From a virus: a DNA stretch of 31,833 nucleotides. The notes beneath the pieces are model-generated. The model did not search any database. It saw nothing but the letters and a program-made list of their open reading frames with translations, and was not told where the DNA came from. Within the stretch, counting starts at the first letter, position 1. Each line of letters starts with the position of its first letter. The stretch is from the IMG/VR virus record IMGVR_UViG_3300009034_000154, positions 1-31,833 of that record. One strand, written 5' to 3'. Shown here piece by piece: positions 23,917 through 28,923 of this stretch. The translations under genes were made by a program, and so were the position numbers.

Positions 23917-24452
23917 ACCCAATTAATATGTAGACCTAAATAACTATCTGTGATTAGGACCTTGTAAAAACCATTCCTTAAAACTGAAACGACCTGAGAA
24001 ATGGTTGTTACAACTCGAATCGAGCCGCCACTATAACGATATCTTAGTAAATCCACGTCGGATTTGCTAAGGGGAATGCCTGAATTGCAACTCATCGCCA
24101 TACATTCATGTATAAATGACTGAGCTAATCGCAGGCGAGGCACAAAAACAAGAACAGAAGAGCCGTAAGCCCCCCCCCATATAGCTATAGAACGTAGAAA
24201 AATGTCCTTGTCAACATACTGATCGACACATGAATATATATGATCGGAATAGCCTTTGTCGAAAAAGGACTGAAGACATCGTCGCTGCCAAGGACGTAAA
24301 ACAAGACCTAATATGTCTTTGATAAAAATAAATGGGTCACGAGTAGACTCATAGATAAGATTAGCCGAAAGTTCGCCACGCTCCGCATCTGCCCTTAAAA
24401 AACCGCAAAAAGGCGAAAGAACGGTTAACTTTAGAAAATTACGACGTTCCAT
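23910..24452 (-). CDS. Tat-leader protein with degenerate terminase ATPase domain (180 aa)
   Basis: Residues 1-22 (MERRNFLKLTVLSPFCGFLR) resemble a twin-arginine leader (RRNFLK, hydrophobic core, basic end). Residues 35-175 follow the order of a large-terminase ATPase: FIFIKDILGLVLRPWQRR (adenine-site WQ), a Walker A position now CVDQYVDKD, a strand GSSVLVFVP with RLRLAQSFIHE, and finally FYKVLITDSYLGL where terminases have a hydrophobic strand ending in DE. Both key ATPase motifs are lost and the protein stops just after the Walker B strand, so it should not hydrolyse ATP. A run of nine G lies in the coding strand (24170-24178). GGAGA precedes the ATG. It sits right in front of the true terminase gene. 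Confidence 0.65.
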   Translation of the reverse strand: MERRNFLKLTVLSPFCGFLRADAERGELSANLIYESTRDPFIFIKDILGLVLRPWQRRCLQSFFDKGYSDHIYSCVDQYVDKDIFLRSIAIWGGAYGSSVLVFVPRLRLAQSFIHECMAMSCNSGIPLSKSDVDLLRYRYSGGSIRVVTTISQVVSVLRNGFYKVLITDSYLGLHINWVG

Positions 24453-24486
24453 TAAATATTCTCCGGCTCTTCCTTAGTTGCCTCTC

Positions 24487-24762
24487 TTATAGGTATGTTA
24501 TTTGCCCAGGGTTTTTATTGTCATTGTAGCCACGATGTGTGCCCTTCGGCTCCGGAACACCCGATTCCTCATCCTCCTTTTCCATCCATTGCTTCAATTT
24601 CCTACCCAGTAAGTCTGCCACCGTGGTATCATGATAAGCCTGTCCTTCTGTCCCCTGTATAAATATGTCCCGGCCTCGAAAAGTCGCCGGCTTACAACAA
24701 CCACTTCGAGCACCACACTTGGGACACCTATCAGGAGGAAAATAAACTGGCCACATTGTCAT
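24487..24762 (-). CDS. Zinc-ribbon protein, copy 2 of the small-gene cassette (91 aa)
   Basis: Begins WPVYFPPDRCPKCGARSGCC (two CxxC-like Cys pairs), then KPATFRGRDIFIQGTEG and a helix DTTVADLLGRKLKQWMEKED. It matches the 62-aa protein at 25017-25205 along its length, with an added 25-residue polar C-terminus. A Cys-containing knuckle followed by TFRGR and a LLGRKLK helix suggests a small zinc-binding adaptor. The Shine-Dalgarno AGGGG comes from the 21-bp direct repeat at 24765-24785. It is paired with the Tat-leader gene immediately downstream, as in the neighbouring cassette. Confidence 0.72.
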   Translation of the reverse strand: MTMWPVYFPPDRCPKCGARSGCCKPATFRGRDIFIQGTEGQAYHDTTVADLLGRKLKQWMEKEDEESGVPEPKGTHRGYNDNKNPGQITYL

Positions 24763-24764
24763 TC

Positions 24765-24785
24765 TAAACCCCTACATTTTATCCC
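24765..24785. repeat. 21-bp direct repeat, right copy
   Basis: Exact copy of 23896-23916, 869 bp away. It covers the last codons of the 82-aa Tat-leader gene and the ribosome-binding site of the 91-aa zinc-ribbon gene. The two copies bracket one full zinc-ribbon plus Tat-leader gene pair. Confidence 0.9.
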
Positions 24786-25020
24786 CATTCAACATGTTGT
24801 ATAAATCTGTATGAAACGCTTCGTCCATGTGAAACTGCGATACTCCCCATTGACGTGATTTTGCTATTATCTGTTTCTGAGCCTCGTTGAATTGGAAATC
24901 TTTCGGTAAAAAACCTATCTCCGAAATGTGGATCATATTCGGCACAGGCTTACTCTCTGCCTTCAATAAACCCGCAAAAGGCAAAAGAGCAGCTAACTTT
25001 AGAAAACTACGACGCTTCAT
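24772..25020 (-). CDS. Tat-leader small protein with terminase-like Walker A fragment (82 aa)
   Basis: The N-terminus MKRRSFLKLAALLPFAGLLK is a strong match to twin-arginine leaders (RRSFLK). The body contains QKQIIAKSRQWGVSQFHMDE, which resembles the strand and Walker A loop of large terminases (compare LKARQLGFTTF in the terminase gene here). The protein stops about 20 residues later. It overlaps the 62-aa zinc-ribbon gene by an ATGA junction and has GAGGA before the ATG. The first 25 bp of the gene are identical to those of the Tat-leader gene at 25468. A real exported protein or a relic of terminase recombination are both possible. Confidence 0.65.
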   Translation of the reverse strand: MKRRSFLKLAALLPFAGLLKAESKPVPNMIHISEIGFLPKDFQFNEAQKQIIAKSRQWGVSQFHMDEAFHTDLYNMLNGDKM

Positions 25021-25205
25021 TCGTTGTCCTCCTCTAGAACTTTCTTTAATTTGCGACCCAGTAAGTCTGCCATCGTGGTGTCATCTAATGGCTGGCCAGT
25101 GCCCTCTAAATATATACGGCGGCCGCGAAAAGTAGCCGGCTTCGGCTTACCAATAGAAGTATGGCAATTAGGGCATTCCTCAGGTGGAAAAAAAAGTGCT
25201 TCCAT
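25017..25205 (-). CDS. Zinc-ribbon protein, copy 1 (62 aa)
   Basis: Reads LFFPPEECPNCHTSIGKPKP then ATFRGRRIYLEGT and a helix DDTTMADLLGRKLKKVLEED. It has one clear CxxC; the second Cys pair of its relative at 24487 is replaced by SIGKPK, so metal binding may be incomplete. The gene starts with GGAGAATAGATAATG and ends in an ATGA overlap with a Tat-leader gene. Function unknown. Confidence 0.7.
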   Translation of the reverse strand: MEALFFPPEECPNCHTSIGKPKPATFRGRRIYLEGTGQPLDDTTMADLLGRKLKKVLEEDNE

Positions 25206-25219
25206 TATCTATTCTCCGG

Positions 25220-25468
25220 CTATTCCTTAAATTTATATTTATGTAACCAATAACTCGAATCAGTGGGTTGTGTTTTAACCATGTACCGTGCCATAGGTTC
25301 GGCTAGCATCGCCTGTTCATTGAATATTTCTTGCAATCGCCTTTCATCAGATGTTGATAATCCAGAACCCGGCTTTTTATATAAAGCCCAGCGTTCAGGA
25401 CTCTTGGTCCTTACAAGACAAGAAAAAGGCAATATACCTATCATCTTTAGAAAACTACGACGCTTCAT
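25220..25468 (-). CDS. Tat-leader small protein (82 aa)
   Basis: Starts MKRRSFLKMIGILPFSCLV, again a twin-arginine-like leader. The remaining 60 residues are polar and helical (STSDERRLQEIFNEQAMLAE, ARYMVKTQ, YWLHKYKFKE) and do not resemble a terminase. The ATG at 25468 is chosen over an in-frame one at 25486 because GAGGAACAC precedes it and it forms an ATGA overlap with the gene upstream. The leader DNA is nearly identical to those at 25020 and 24452 while the bodies differ, as if one leader had been fused to different sequences. Confidence 0.65.
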   Translation of the reverse strand: MKRRSFLKMIGILPFSCLVRTKSPERWALYKKPGSGLSTSDERRLQEIFNEQAMLAEPMARYMVKTQPTDSSYWLHKYKFKE

Positions 25469-25704
25469 TTGTGTTCCTCGCTGCATTCAAACTCAGGTAA
25501 AACCCCCTGGTAAACATACCAGGACTCATCCTCTAACGACTGTAAATATAAATGCCGCCGATATCTATGTGAATTGATTACCTGAACGATAATGTGCTGA
25601 TTACCATCGTTAGGCTCAACAATTAAACCATCCTGCGGACCACCTGAAAGTTCTACCAACATATGTATTCTACTTGGATTGTCTATTCTAATTTCGGCTT
25701 TCAT
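25465..25704 (-). CDS. Small phage protein with LSGGPQDG motif (79 aa)
   Basis: Contains VELSGGPQDGLIVEPNDGNQ followed by beta strands and WYVYQGVLPEF. The GGPxDG turn is frequent in small phage and bacterial hypothetical proteins of unknown function; I cannot name the family. A GGGAGAATACC site precedes the ATG, with GAGAATA in the loop of a 4-bp TCGG/CCGA stem. The stop overlaps the start of the Tat-leader gene. Confidence 0.62.
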   Translation of the reverse strand: MKAEIRIDNPSRIHMLVELSGGPQDGLIVEPNDGNQHIIVQVINSHRYRRHLYLQSLEDESWYVYQGVLPEFECSEEHK

Positions 25705-25731
25705 TCGGTATTCTCCCGAAAAACTGAGTAG

Positions 25732-25839
25732 TTATGGATGTTTTTCTTGAGAAAAACCGTCCTCATAACCCCACCAGTAACCAAAAAAATTCGATAACAA
25801 AATTAAAAAAGCCGATATTGCTACAAAAATCGCTATCAT
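25732..25839 (-). CDS. Tiny membrane protein (35 aa)
   Basis: Reads MIAIFVAISAFLILLSNFFG then YWWGYEDGFSQEKHP: one transmembrane helix with a short polar C-terminal tail. AGGGAA lies about 9 nt before the ATG. It lies between the LSGGP gene and a 50-aa coiled-coil gene on the same strand. The WGYxxG end is common in very small phage membrane proteins; function unknown. Confidence 0.55.
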   Translation of the reverse strand: MIAIFVAISAFLILLSNFFGYWWGYEDGFSQEKHP

Positions 25840-25883
25840 TTCAGTATTTTCCCTATTATTTCGATAGAATCAAGGGTTTAATG

Positions 25884-26036
25884 TCAAGAATCTTTCATTA
25901 GTAAGATTTGCTTGTCTTTATGTAATAATTCCTGCTTAAGCTCTGATATAAACGCTTTCTGTTCAGCAACTAAAAGACGATATTGAGTTATAACAGTGCG
26001 TAAATCATTTAATTTTTCATCTGTGCTGAGTGCCAT
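25884..26036 (-). CDS. Small coiled-coil protein (50 aa)
   Basis: Reads MALSTDEKLNDLRTVITQYR followed by LLVAEQKAFISELKQELLH and KDKQILLMKDS: a single amphipathic helix with heptads, no leader and no cysteines. AGGAG lies 10 nt before the ATG. The start comes one base after the stop of the reading frame upstream. Role unknown. Confidence 0.55.
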   Translation of the reverse strand: MALSTDEKLNDLRTVITQYRLLVAEQKAFISELKQELLHKDKQILLMKDS

Positions 26037-26037
26037 G

Positions 26038-26205
26038 TCAAGAAAACTCCTGAAATCTGAAAAAATTATATGGATGAGGTCTTATATATATATCATACCG
26101 GGCGTCCGCTGGCAGGCGTGGGTAGGTCGCGAATCCGGGACTCTCTATTGAATCATTGAACCTCACAACCTCACAGAAACGCACTCGAAACCATTGATAA
26201 ACCAT
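26038..26205 (-). CDS. Possible small aromatic-rich protein (55 aa)
   Basis: From the ATG at 26205 it reads MVYQWFRVRFCEVVRFNDSI, then ESPGFATYPRLPADARYDIY and IRPHPYNFFRF. GGGG lies 8 nt before the ATG. Its stop is one base before the next ATG, which fits the packing of this operon. The frame is also open upstream to a TTG at 26262, inside a stretch that resembles part of a tRNA-Cys, so the longer version is doubtful. Support is moderate. Confidence 0.4.
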   Translation of the reverse strand: MVYQWFRVRFCEVVRFNDSIESPGFATYPRLPADARYDIYIRPHPYNFFRFQEFS

Positions 26206-26329
26206 ATCTAAGCCCCGTACATAGCGGATCGGACCTATCCTGAAGGATATACGGTTTTGCAATCCGTAGCCCTGCCCGTGTTATTAAAGCAATAAACCAC
26301 ATTCCTACAACCGGTACTACAACTATATC

Positions 26330-26773
26330 TCATTTATCCTCTTTTTTCCTGAGTGTCATCGGCGGATCCATCACCTTATCCGCATCAATAATGGCGACTA
26401 AACCCGCTTCTTTGACATTAATATTCTGTGTCTCAGCCCATCCAAAGCCGGCTGAGAGTGCAAATTGAGCACCTCTGGCTGTATCACGATTGAACAGAGC
26501 TTGTTCATATGACTCTTGAACTAATAGCTTTGCGCGCGTGATTATGTTACGATACTCCTCACTATATCCCCCATAATCCAGTAACGCTTTACGATGCGCA
26601 AAACCAAGAGCTAATACTAATCCTGTTATAGTTGGGTTTTCATCTATTATACTACAACTTAGAAAGTACTCTTCGACTGCGCTTTCCATTTCTTTCGGTG
26701 TTTTGAAGTATCGCGGCTTTCCGATCGGATTTTTACTTATTTTATCTGCTTTTCTTATCGCTTTATCAATCAT
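26330..26773 (-). CDS. terS: Terminase small subunit, GP3-type DNA-packaging protein (147 aa)
   Basis: Shows the order of GP3-type packaging proteins: GKPRYFKTPKEMESAVEEYF, then PTITGLVLALGFAHRKALLD (helix-turn-helix-like), an EEYRNIITRAKLLVQESYEQ helix, and GAQFALSAGFGWAE. The last block corresponds to the conserved A.FALKN.FGW. The protein recognises the packaging site and stimulates the large subunit. It overlaps the holin-like gene by 8 nt. Its separation from the large subunit by about 2.4 kb of small genes is unusual. Confidence 0.85.
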   Translation of the reverse strand: MIDKAIRKADKISKNPIGKPRYFKTPKEMESAVEEYFLSCSIIDENPTITGLVLALGFAHRKALLDYGGYSEEYRNIITRAKLLVQESYEQALFNRDTARGAQFALSAGFGWAETQNINVKEAGLVAIIDADKVMDPPMTLRKKEDK

Positions 26774-27059
26774 TTTCAGGCTTTATCAATTCAACTATTT
26801 CCCCCTCTTGGGGGATTCTTTCGATTTTATCGATTTCTGATTGTTTGAGTAATGCGACTATTCCGGCGGTTACAATGCCAGTGATAGGTATAAGATAGGT
26901 TATAAGCTGATAGATGTTACTCGGGTCTTCTGGTCGTGGAATGGATATCACTCCGTAGACGACTATAGTAAGTATGAGTATCTTTCGGCTTAGAATGTGG
27001 TGTTTAACCAATTCAAGGACTATTTCCTTGATTGCTGTAAAGTCCCATTCCGCTTTCAT
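26766..27059 (-). CDS. Holin-like two-helix membrane protein (97 aa)
   Basis: Two hydrophobic segments, about residues 24-41 (LSRKILILTIVVYGVISIP) and 49-67 (YQLITYLIPITGIVTAGIVA), are joined by a short polar loop. The N-terminus is charged and the C-terminus acidic. Size and layout fit class II holins. In T7 the holin gene (17.5) also sits directly before the small terminase gene, and here the ends of the two genes overlap. Alternative: an unrelated membrane protein. Its start forms an ATGA overlap with the gene before it. Confidence 0.6.
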   Translation of the reverse strand: MKAEWDFTAIKEIVLELVKHHILSRKILILTIVVYGVISIPRPEDPSNIYQLITYLIPITGIVTAGIVALLKQSEIDKIERIPQEGEIVELIKPEND

Positions 27060-27256
27060 TTGCAGATTCCCTCTAATTTGGAATACAGTCTTATTATATC
27101 CCCGATCTGGTCCCTGAGATCTTGGAGGTATTCGGCCTGGTTTGCATCTTTCTTGCCATTGTTAGCCAAGACTTCACAACGGGTAATTTCCCCGAGGAGC
27201 TGATTCATCCTCTTTTCTATAGGCTGGATGTCTATTTTGCTAAGTATTGCCATCAT
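27056..27256 (-). CDS. Small coiled-coil protein before the holin-like gene (66 aa)
   Basis: Charged and helical: KIDIQPIEKRMNQLLGEITR, NGKKDANQAEYLQDLRDQI, then IIRLYSKLEGICK. No signal or membrane segment. Two ATGs are adjacent (27256 and 27253) with only a weak upstream GGTG. It is the first gene of the continuous late operon; a hairpin (27269-27294) lies just upstream. Function unknown. Confidence 0.6.
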   Translation of the reverse strand: MMAILSKIDIQPIEKRMNQLLGEITRCEVLANNGKKDANQAEYLQDLRDQIGDIIRLYSKLEGICK

Positions 27257-27268
27257 ACACCGAGTTTT

Positions 27269-27294
27269 AACTGGAGTATTATTAAGATCCAGTT
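27269..27294. other. Short inverted repeat upstream of the late operon
   Basis: AACTGGA (27269-27275) and TCCAGTT (27288-27294) form a 7-bp stem with a 12-nt A/T-rich loop. It is followed by T's on the given strand and preceded by A's. It could be a weak bidirectional terminator, but only the plus direction has a run of five T. Confidence 0.4.
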
Positions 27295-27333
27295 TTTGAC
27301 GGAGAGGTAAGTCTTTTTATATGAACCTCTATA

Positions 27334-27450
27334 TCATTCTGGCTCAGTCTCATCCCGCTCTAGTCTCCAGGGCCCTCGGACACATATCCCGTTACATTTC
27401 TGGCCGAATATGCTCTCGTTTGTCCGATTGTCAGCAGGATCGTTTGCCAT
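27334..27450 (-). CDS. Possible small hydrophilic protein (38 aa)
   Basis: Reads MANDPADNRTNESIFGQKCN then GICVRGPWRLERDETEPE. There is only a weak GGAT upstream. The 13 nt immediately before the ATG are complementary to the loop region of the terminator at 27487-27532, which may bear on its expression. Two Cys in a CNGIC arrangement. Modest support from composition and position. Confidence 0.4.
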   Translation of the reverse strand: MANDPADNRTNESIFGQKCNGICVRGPWRLERDETEPE

Positions 27451-27463
27451 AGACTTTTATCCG
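27451..27463 (-). promoter_or_regulatory. 13-nt element complementary to the terminator loop
   Basis: AGACTTTTATCCG here is the exact reverse complement of 27506-27518, which spans the loop and part of one arm of the downstream-strand terminator hairpin. On the minus transcript this places CGGATAAAAGTCT directly before the ATG at 27450. A loop-to-leader pairing would mask that start region or disturb the terminator. Confidence 0.55.
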
Positions 27464-27476
27464 TTCTATTTATATC

Positions 27477-27532
27477 CTATAAAAAAAGCCGGACCAGCGA
27501 GAATTCGGATAAAAGTCTCGCTGTATCCGGCT
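27477..27532 (-). terminator. Rho-independent terminator after the nuclease gene
   Basis: Arms AGCCGGA/TCCGGCT (27487-27493 with 27526-27532) and CAGCGAGA/TCTCGCTG (27495-27502 with 27516-27523) form a 15-bp stem with one unpaired position per side. Read on the minus strand it is followed by seven T. It ends transcription of the nuclease gene. The late operon to the left therefore needs its own promoter or antitermination; no consensus promoter was found between here and 27256. Confidence 0.85.
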
Positions 27533-27621
27533 CATATTCAATCATCCATGATGTATCCATTGTCGATTCCATCATTATATATATTACTATACGCCGGCTA
27601 TCACAATGCTGTCAAGAGATT

Positions 27622-28104
27622 CTACGCAAATTCAATAATTTTTTTCTCTTTGGTATACCGTCTATCTGCGTAAATGTCTATCATATCACCACTTGCGAGC
27701 CGAAACTCGAATTTGAGGTGGGGTAACATTTCTATGATTTTTTGATATTTTTCCCGATTTTTGTGTAGTGCTTGCCGGGTTCCGATGACTTCGATAAAGA
27801 CATTACGATTAGCATCATAAAAATCTGGCGTGTAATTAAAGTCCTCGCAATGAAATGTCACCAGCTCGTAAAACCAGTTTTTGTGCTCGAAGAAATGCCG
27901 CACAAACTCCATCTCGCGCGGATACAATGAACGTTTGTGTCGCCGCAGACTAAACATATCCCTATGTACTGCTCCCACCATTTCGCCTTGGGGCGGAAAT
28001 CCTCCAGCATTTTTTCGCTCTCTTTGATAATGGACTTCGCACAATCCGCGTTTCTTGATGTGCACATTTTTCCTGCAACCTTGAATTCTACATGTCTGAC
28101 TCAT
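27622..28104 (-). CDS. Zinc-finger plus PD-(D/E)XK-like nuclease (160 aa)
   Basis: Residues 1-30 hold CRIQGC and a GLCEVHYQRER element, the C..C...C..H pattern of small zinc knuckles often fused to phage homing nucleases. Residues 90-135 contain FNYTPDFYDANRNVFIEVIG and KYQKIIEMLPHLKFEF. The PDF...EV pair matches the PD-(D/E)XK nuclease core, but the usual Lys after the second acidic residue is Ile, so activity is uncertain or the Lys has migrated. AGGAGTAG precedes the ATG. It stands alone between its own consensus promoter and a strong terminator, typical of a mobile nuclease gene. Confidence 0.6.
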   Translation of the reverse strand: MSQTCRIQGCRKNVHIKKRGLCEVHYQRERKNAGGFPPQGEMVGAVHRDMFSLRRHKRSLYPREMEFVRHFFEHKNWFYELVTFHCEDFNYTPDFYDANRNVFIEVIGTRQALHKNREKYQKIIEMLPHLKFEFRLASGDMIDIYADRRYTKEKKIIEFA

Positions 28105-28128
28105 TTTCTACTCCTTAAAATAAGTGCA

Positions 28129-28156
28129 ATTATATCATGTAATTGTATTTTGTCAA
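28129..28156 (-). promoter_or_regulatory. Consensus sigma-70-type promoter for the nuclease gene
   Basis: On the minus strand TTGACA (28156-28151), a 16-bp spacer and TATAAT (28134-28129) give perfect -35 and -10 hexamers. The start would fall near 28122, 17-18 nt before the ATG at 28104. It faces away from the plus-strand promoter at 28249. Confidence 0.8.
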
Positions 28157-28248
28157 TATTTTATTCAAAAAAATGTGACATAGTTTCCTTGTTTTTACGC
28201 AATAAATGCCGATTTTCGCACTTTTTTTCTTTTCTTCCGATTTTTAAT

Positions 28249-28277
28249 TTGACAACTCGACGCAAATAGTCGATAAT
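28249..28277 (+). promoter_or_regulatory. Plus-strand promoter with internal palindrome
   Basis: TTGACA (28249-28254), a 17-bp spacer and GATAAT (28272-28277) form a good sigma-70-type promoter. The spacer carries TCGAC and GTCGA arms around a 7-bp centre (28258-28274), a possible repressor site lying exactly between the hexamers. Transcription would begin near 28284, about 22 nt before the leader ORF. Confidence 0.7.
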
Positions 28278-28305
28278 ATAATTAGTATAAAAGGATAAGT
28301 TAAGA

Positions 28306-28413
28306 ATGACGACGGCTAAAACAATCCAAATCACAACAATCGCGAGCGCCCGAGGGTCATATGGACTTAGCCGTCGTCTGCCTGGAGGCGCTCGCTTTTT
28401 ACAGGAGAATTGA
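28306..28413 (+). CDS. Putative leader peptide ORF, Thr/Ile-rich (35 aa)
   Basis: The ORF begins about 22 nt after the predicted transcription start with AAAGGATAAG upstream. Its first twelve residues, MTTAKTIQITTI, hold five Thr and three Ile, as in the leader peptide of the E. coli thr operon. It then reads ASARGSYGLSRRLPGG and ends two bases before the ATG of the next gene. It crosses all four arms of the RNA element at 28308-28400. That makes a role in attenuation or translational coupling plausible, but translation is unproven and a plain small protein is possible. Confidence 0.5.
   Translation: MTTAKTIQITTIASARGSYGLSRRLPGGARFLQEN
28308..28400 (+). promoter_or_regulatory. Leader RNA with crossing stems and terminator-like 3' end
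   Basis: Arm 1 GACGACGGCTAA (28308-28319) is the perfect complement of arm 3 TTAGCCGTCGTC (28367-28378), 12 bp. Arm 2 GCGAGCGCC (28342-28350) is the perfect complement of arm 4 GGCGCTCGC (28387-28395), 9 bp, followed by TTTTT (28396-28400). The order 1-2-3-4 with pairs 1:3 and 2:4 crosses, giving a pseudoknot or two competing folds. Pair 2:4 plus the T-run is an intrinsic-terminator shape. Arm 1 begins inside the leader ORF start codon, so 1:3 would also block its translation. Confidence 0.7.
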
Positions 28414-28423
28414 AAATGGCAAC
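28403..28423 (+). repeat. Translation leader repeat, copy 1
   Basis: 21 bp beginning AGGAGAATTGAAAATGGC, including Shine-Dalgarno and start codon. It is identical at 28668-28688; a shorter version (GAGAATTGAAAATGG) is at 28913-28927. The untranslated part AGGAGAATTGAAA also occurs on the minus strand at 31796-31808. Confidence 0.85.
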
Positions 28424-28637
28424 GAAAAACAAACCAAACATCGACCAGATAATTGCAGATTCTCGGTGCTTCGGATTGGATCCAGATTGGCTCCGGAATG
28501 CTCTAATCCCCGCTATTCAGCAGGCCGGGGGATCTGCTATCGACGGCCATCCCGTCCCGTATTCTGTCACTGTATCGCTAGGCGACGAATCTCGATATGT
28601 CTGGGCTGATGGTCGTGTCGAGATCAGTAGTACTTGA
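28416..28637 (+). CDS. Hypothetical protein, first gene of plus-strand cassette (73 aa)
   Basis: Starts MATKNKPNIDQIIADSRCFG and contains WLRNALIPAIQQAGGSAIDG and a beta end (YSVTVSLGDESRYVWADGRV). Not recognised. AGGAG lies 8 nt before the ATG. The leader ORF stops two bases before the start codon, so expression depends on passing the terminator-like element upstream. The start MAT..NI.QI is shared with the next gene, suggesting that at least the 5' end was duplicated. Confidence 0.65.
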   Translation: MATKNKPNIDQIIADSRCFGLDPDWLRNALIPAIQQAGGSAIDGHPVPYSVTVSLGDESRYVWADGRVEISST

Positions 28638-28667
28638 GCGAGCTTGCTGTGAAATTGAAACCTTCTT

Positions 28668-28688
28668 AGGAGAATTGAAAATGGCAAC
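28668..28688 (+). repeat. Translation leader repeat, copy 2
   Basis: Exact 21-bp copy of 28403-28423, in front of the 68-aa gene. Confidence 0.85.
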
Positions 28689-28887
28689 ACAAAAGATCAA
28701 TATACGCCAAATCCTCAAAACCATCGGTGCAGACAGAGTACGCCATAATGCCGATGGGAGTTGGGATGCCCTTTGGTATAAGCATCCGCACAATATTGCC
28801 TCCAACGGGCACTATGTGCTGATCGGGTGCAACGATGCAAAGGCACTCGATTATTTAATCAGGGCGCATGGCTGGGGTTCGGAATGA
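28681..28887 (+). CDS. Hypothetical protein, second gene of the cassette (68 aa)
   Basis: Reads MATQKINIRQILKTIGADRV, RHNADGSWDALWYKHPHNIA, then HYVLIGCNDAKALDYLIRAH. Mixed alpha/beta with no metal motif; not recognised. Start set by AGGAG and by the leader shared with the gene before it; a longer in-frame version from 28597 would overlap the previous gene and lacks a ribosome site. Confidence 0.65.
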   Translation: MATQKINIRQILKTIGADRVRHNADGSWDALWYKHPHNIASNGHYVLIGCNDAKALDYLIRAHGWGSE

Positions 28888-28923
28888 CAAGTTCAGTGGA
28901 CTCGCTTTTTGAGAGAATTGAAA

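Noticed and set aside
26205-26275. tRNA-Cys-like stretch (minus strand ACGGATTGCAAAACCGT followed by ATATCC)
   Set aside because: The anticodon-arm region looks right for GCA, but no T-loop (TTCRA), acceptor stem or D-arm can be placed around it, so no tRNA is called; at most a remnant.
28361-28609. Plus-strand frame of 82 codons with GAGGG before its ATG
   Set aside because: Overlaps the better supported 73-aa gene and the leader RNA arms, and its later sequence is low-quality Arg/Cys-rich text.
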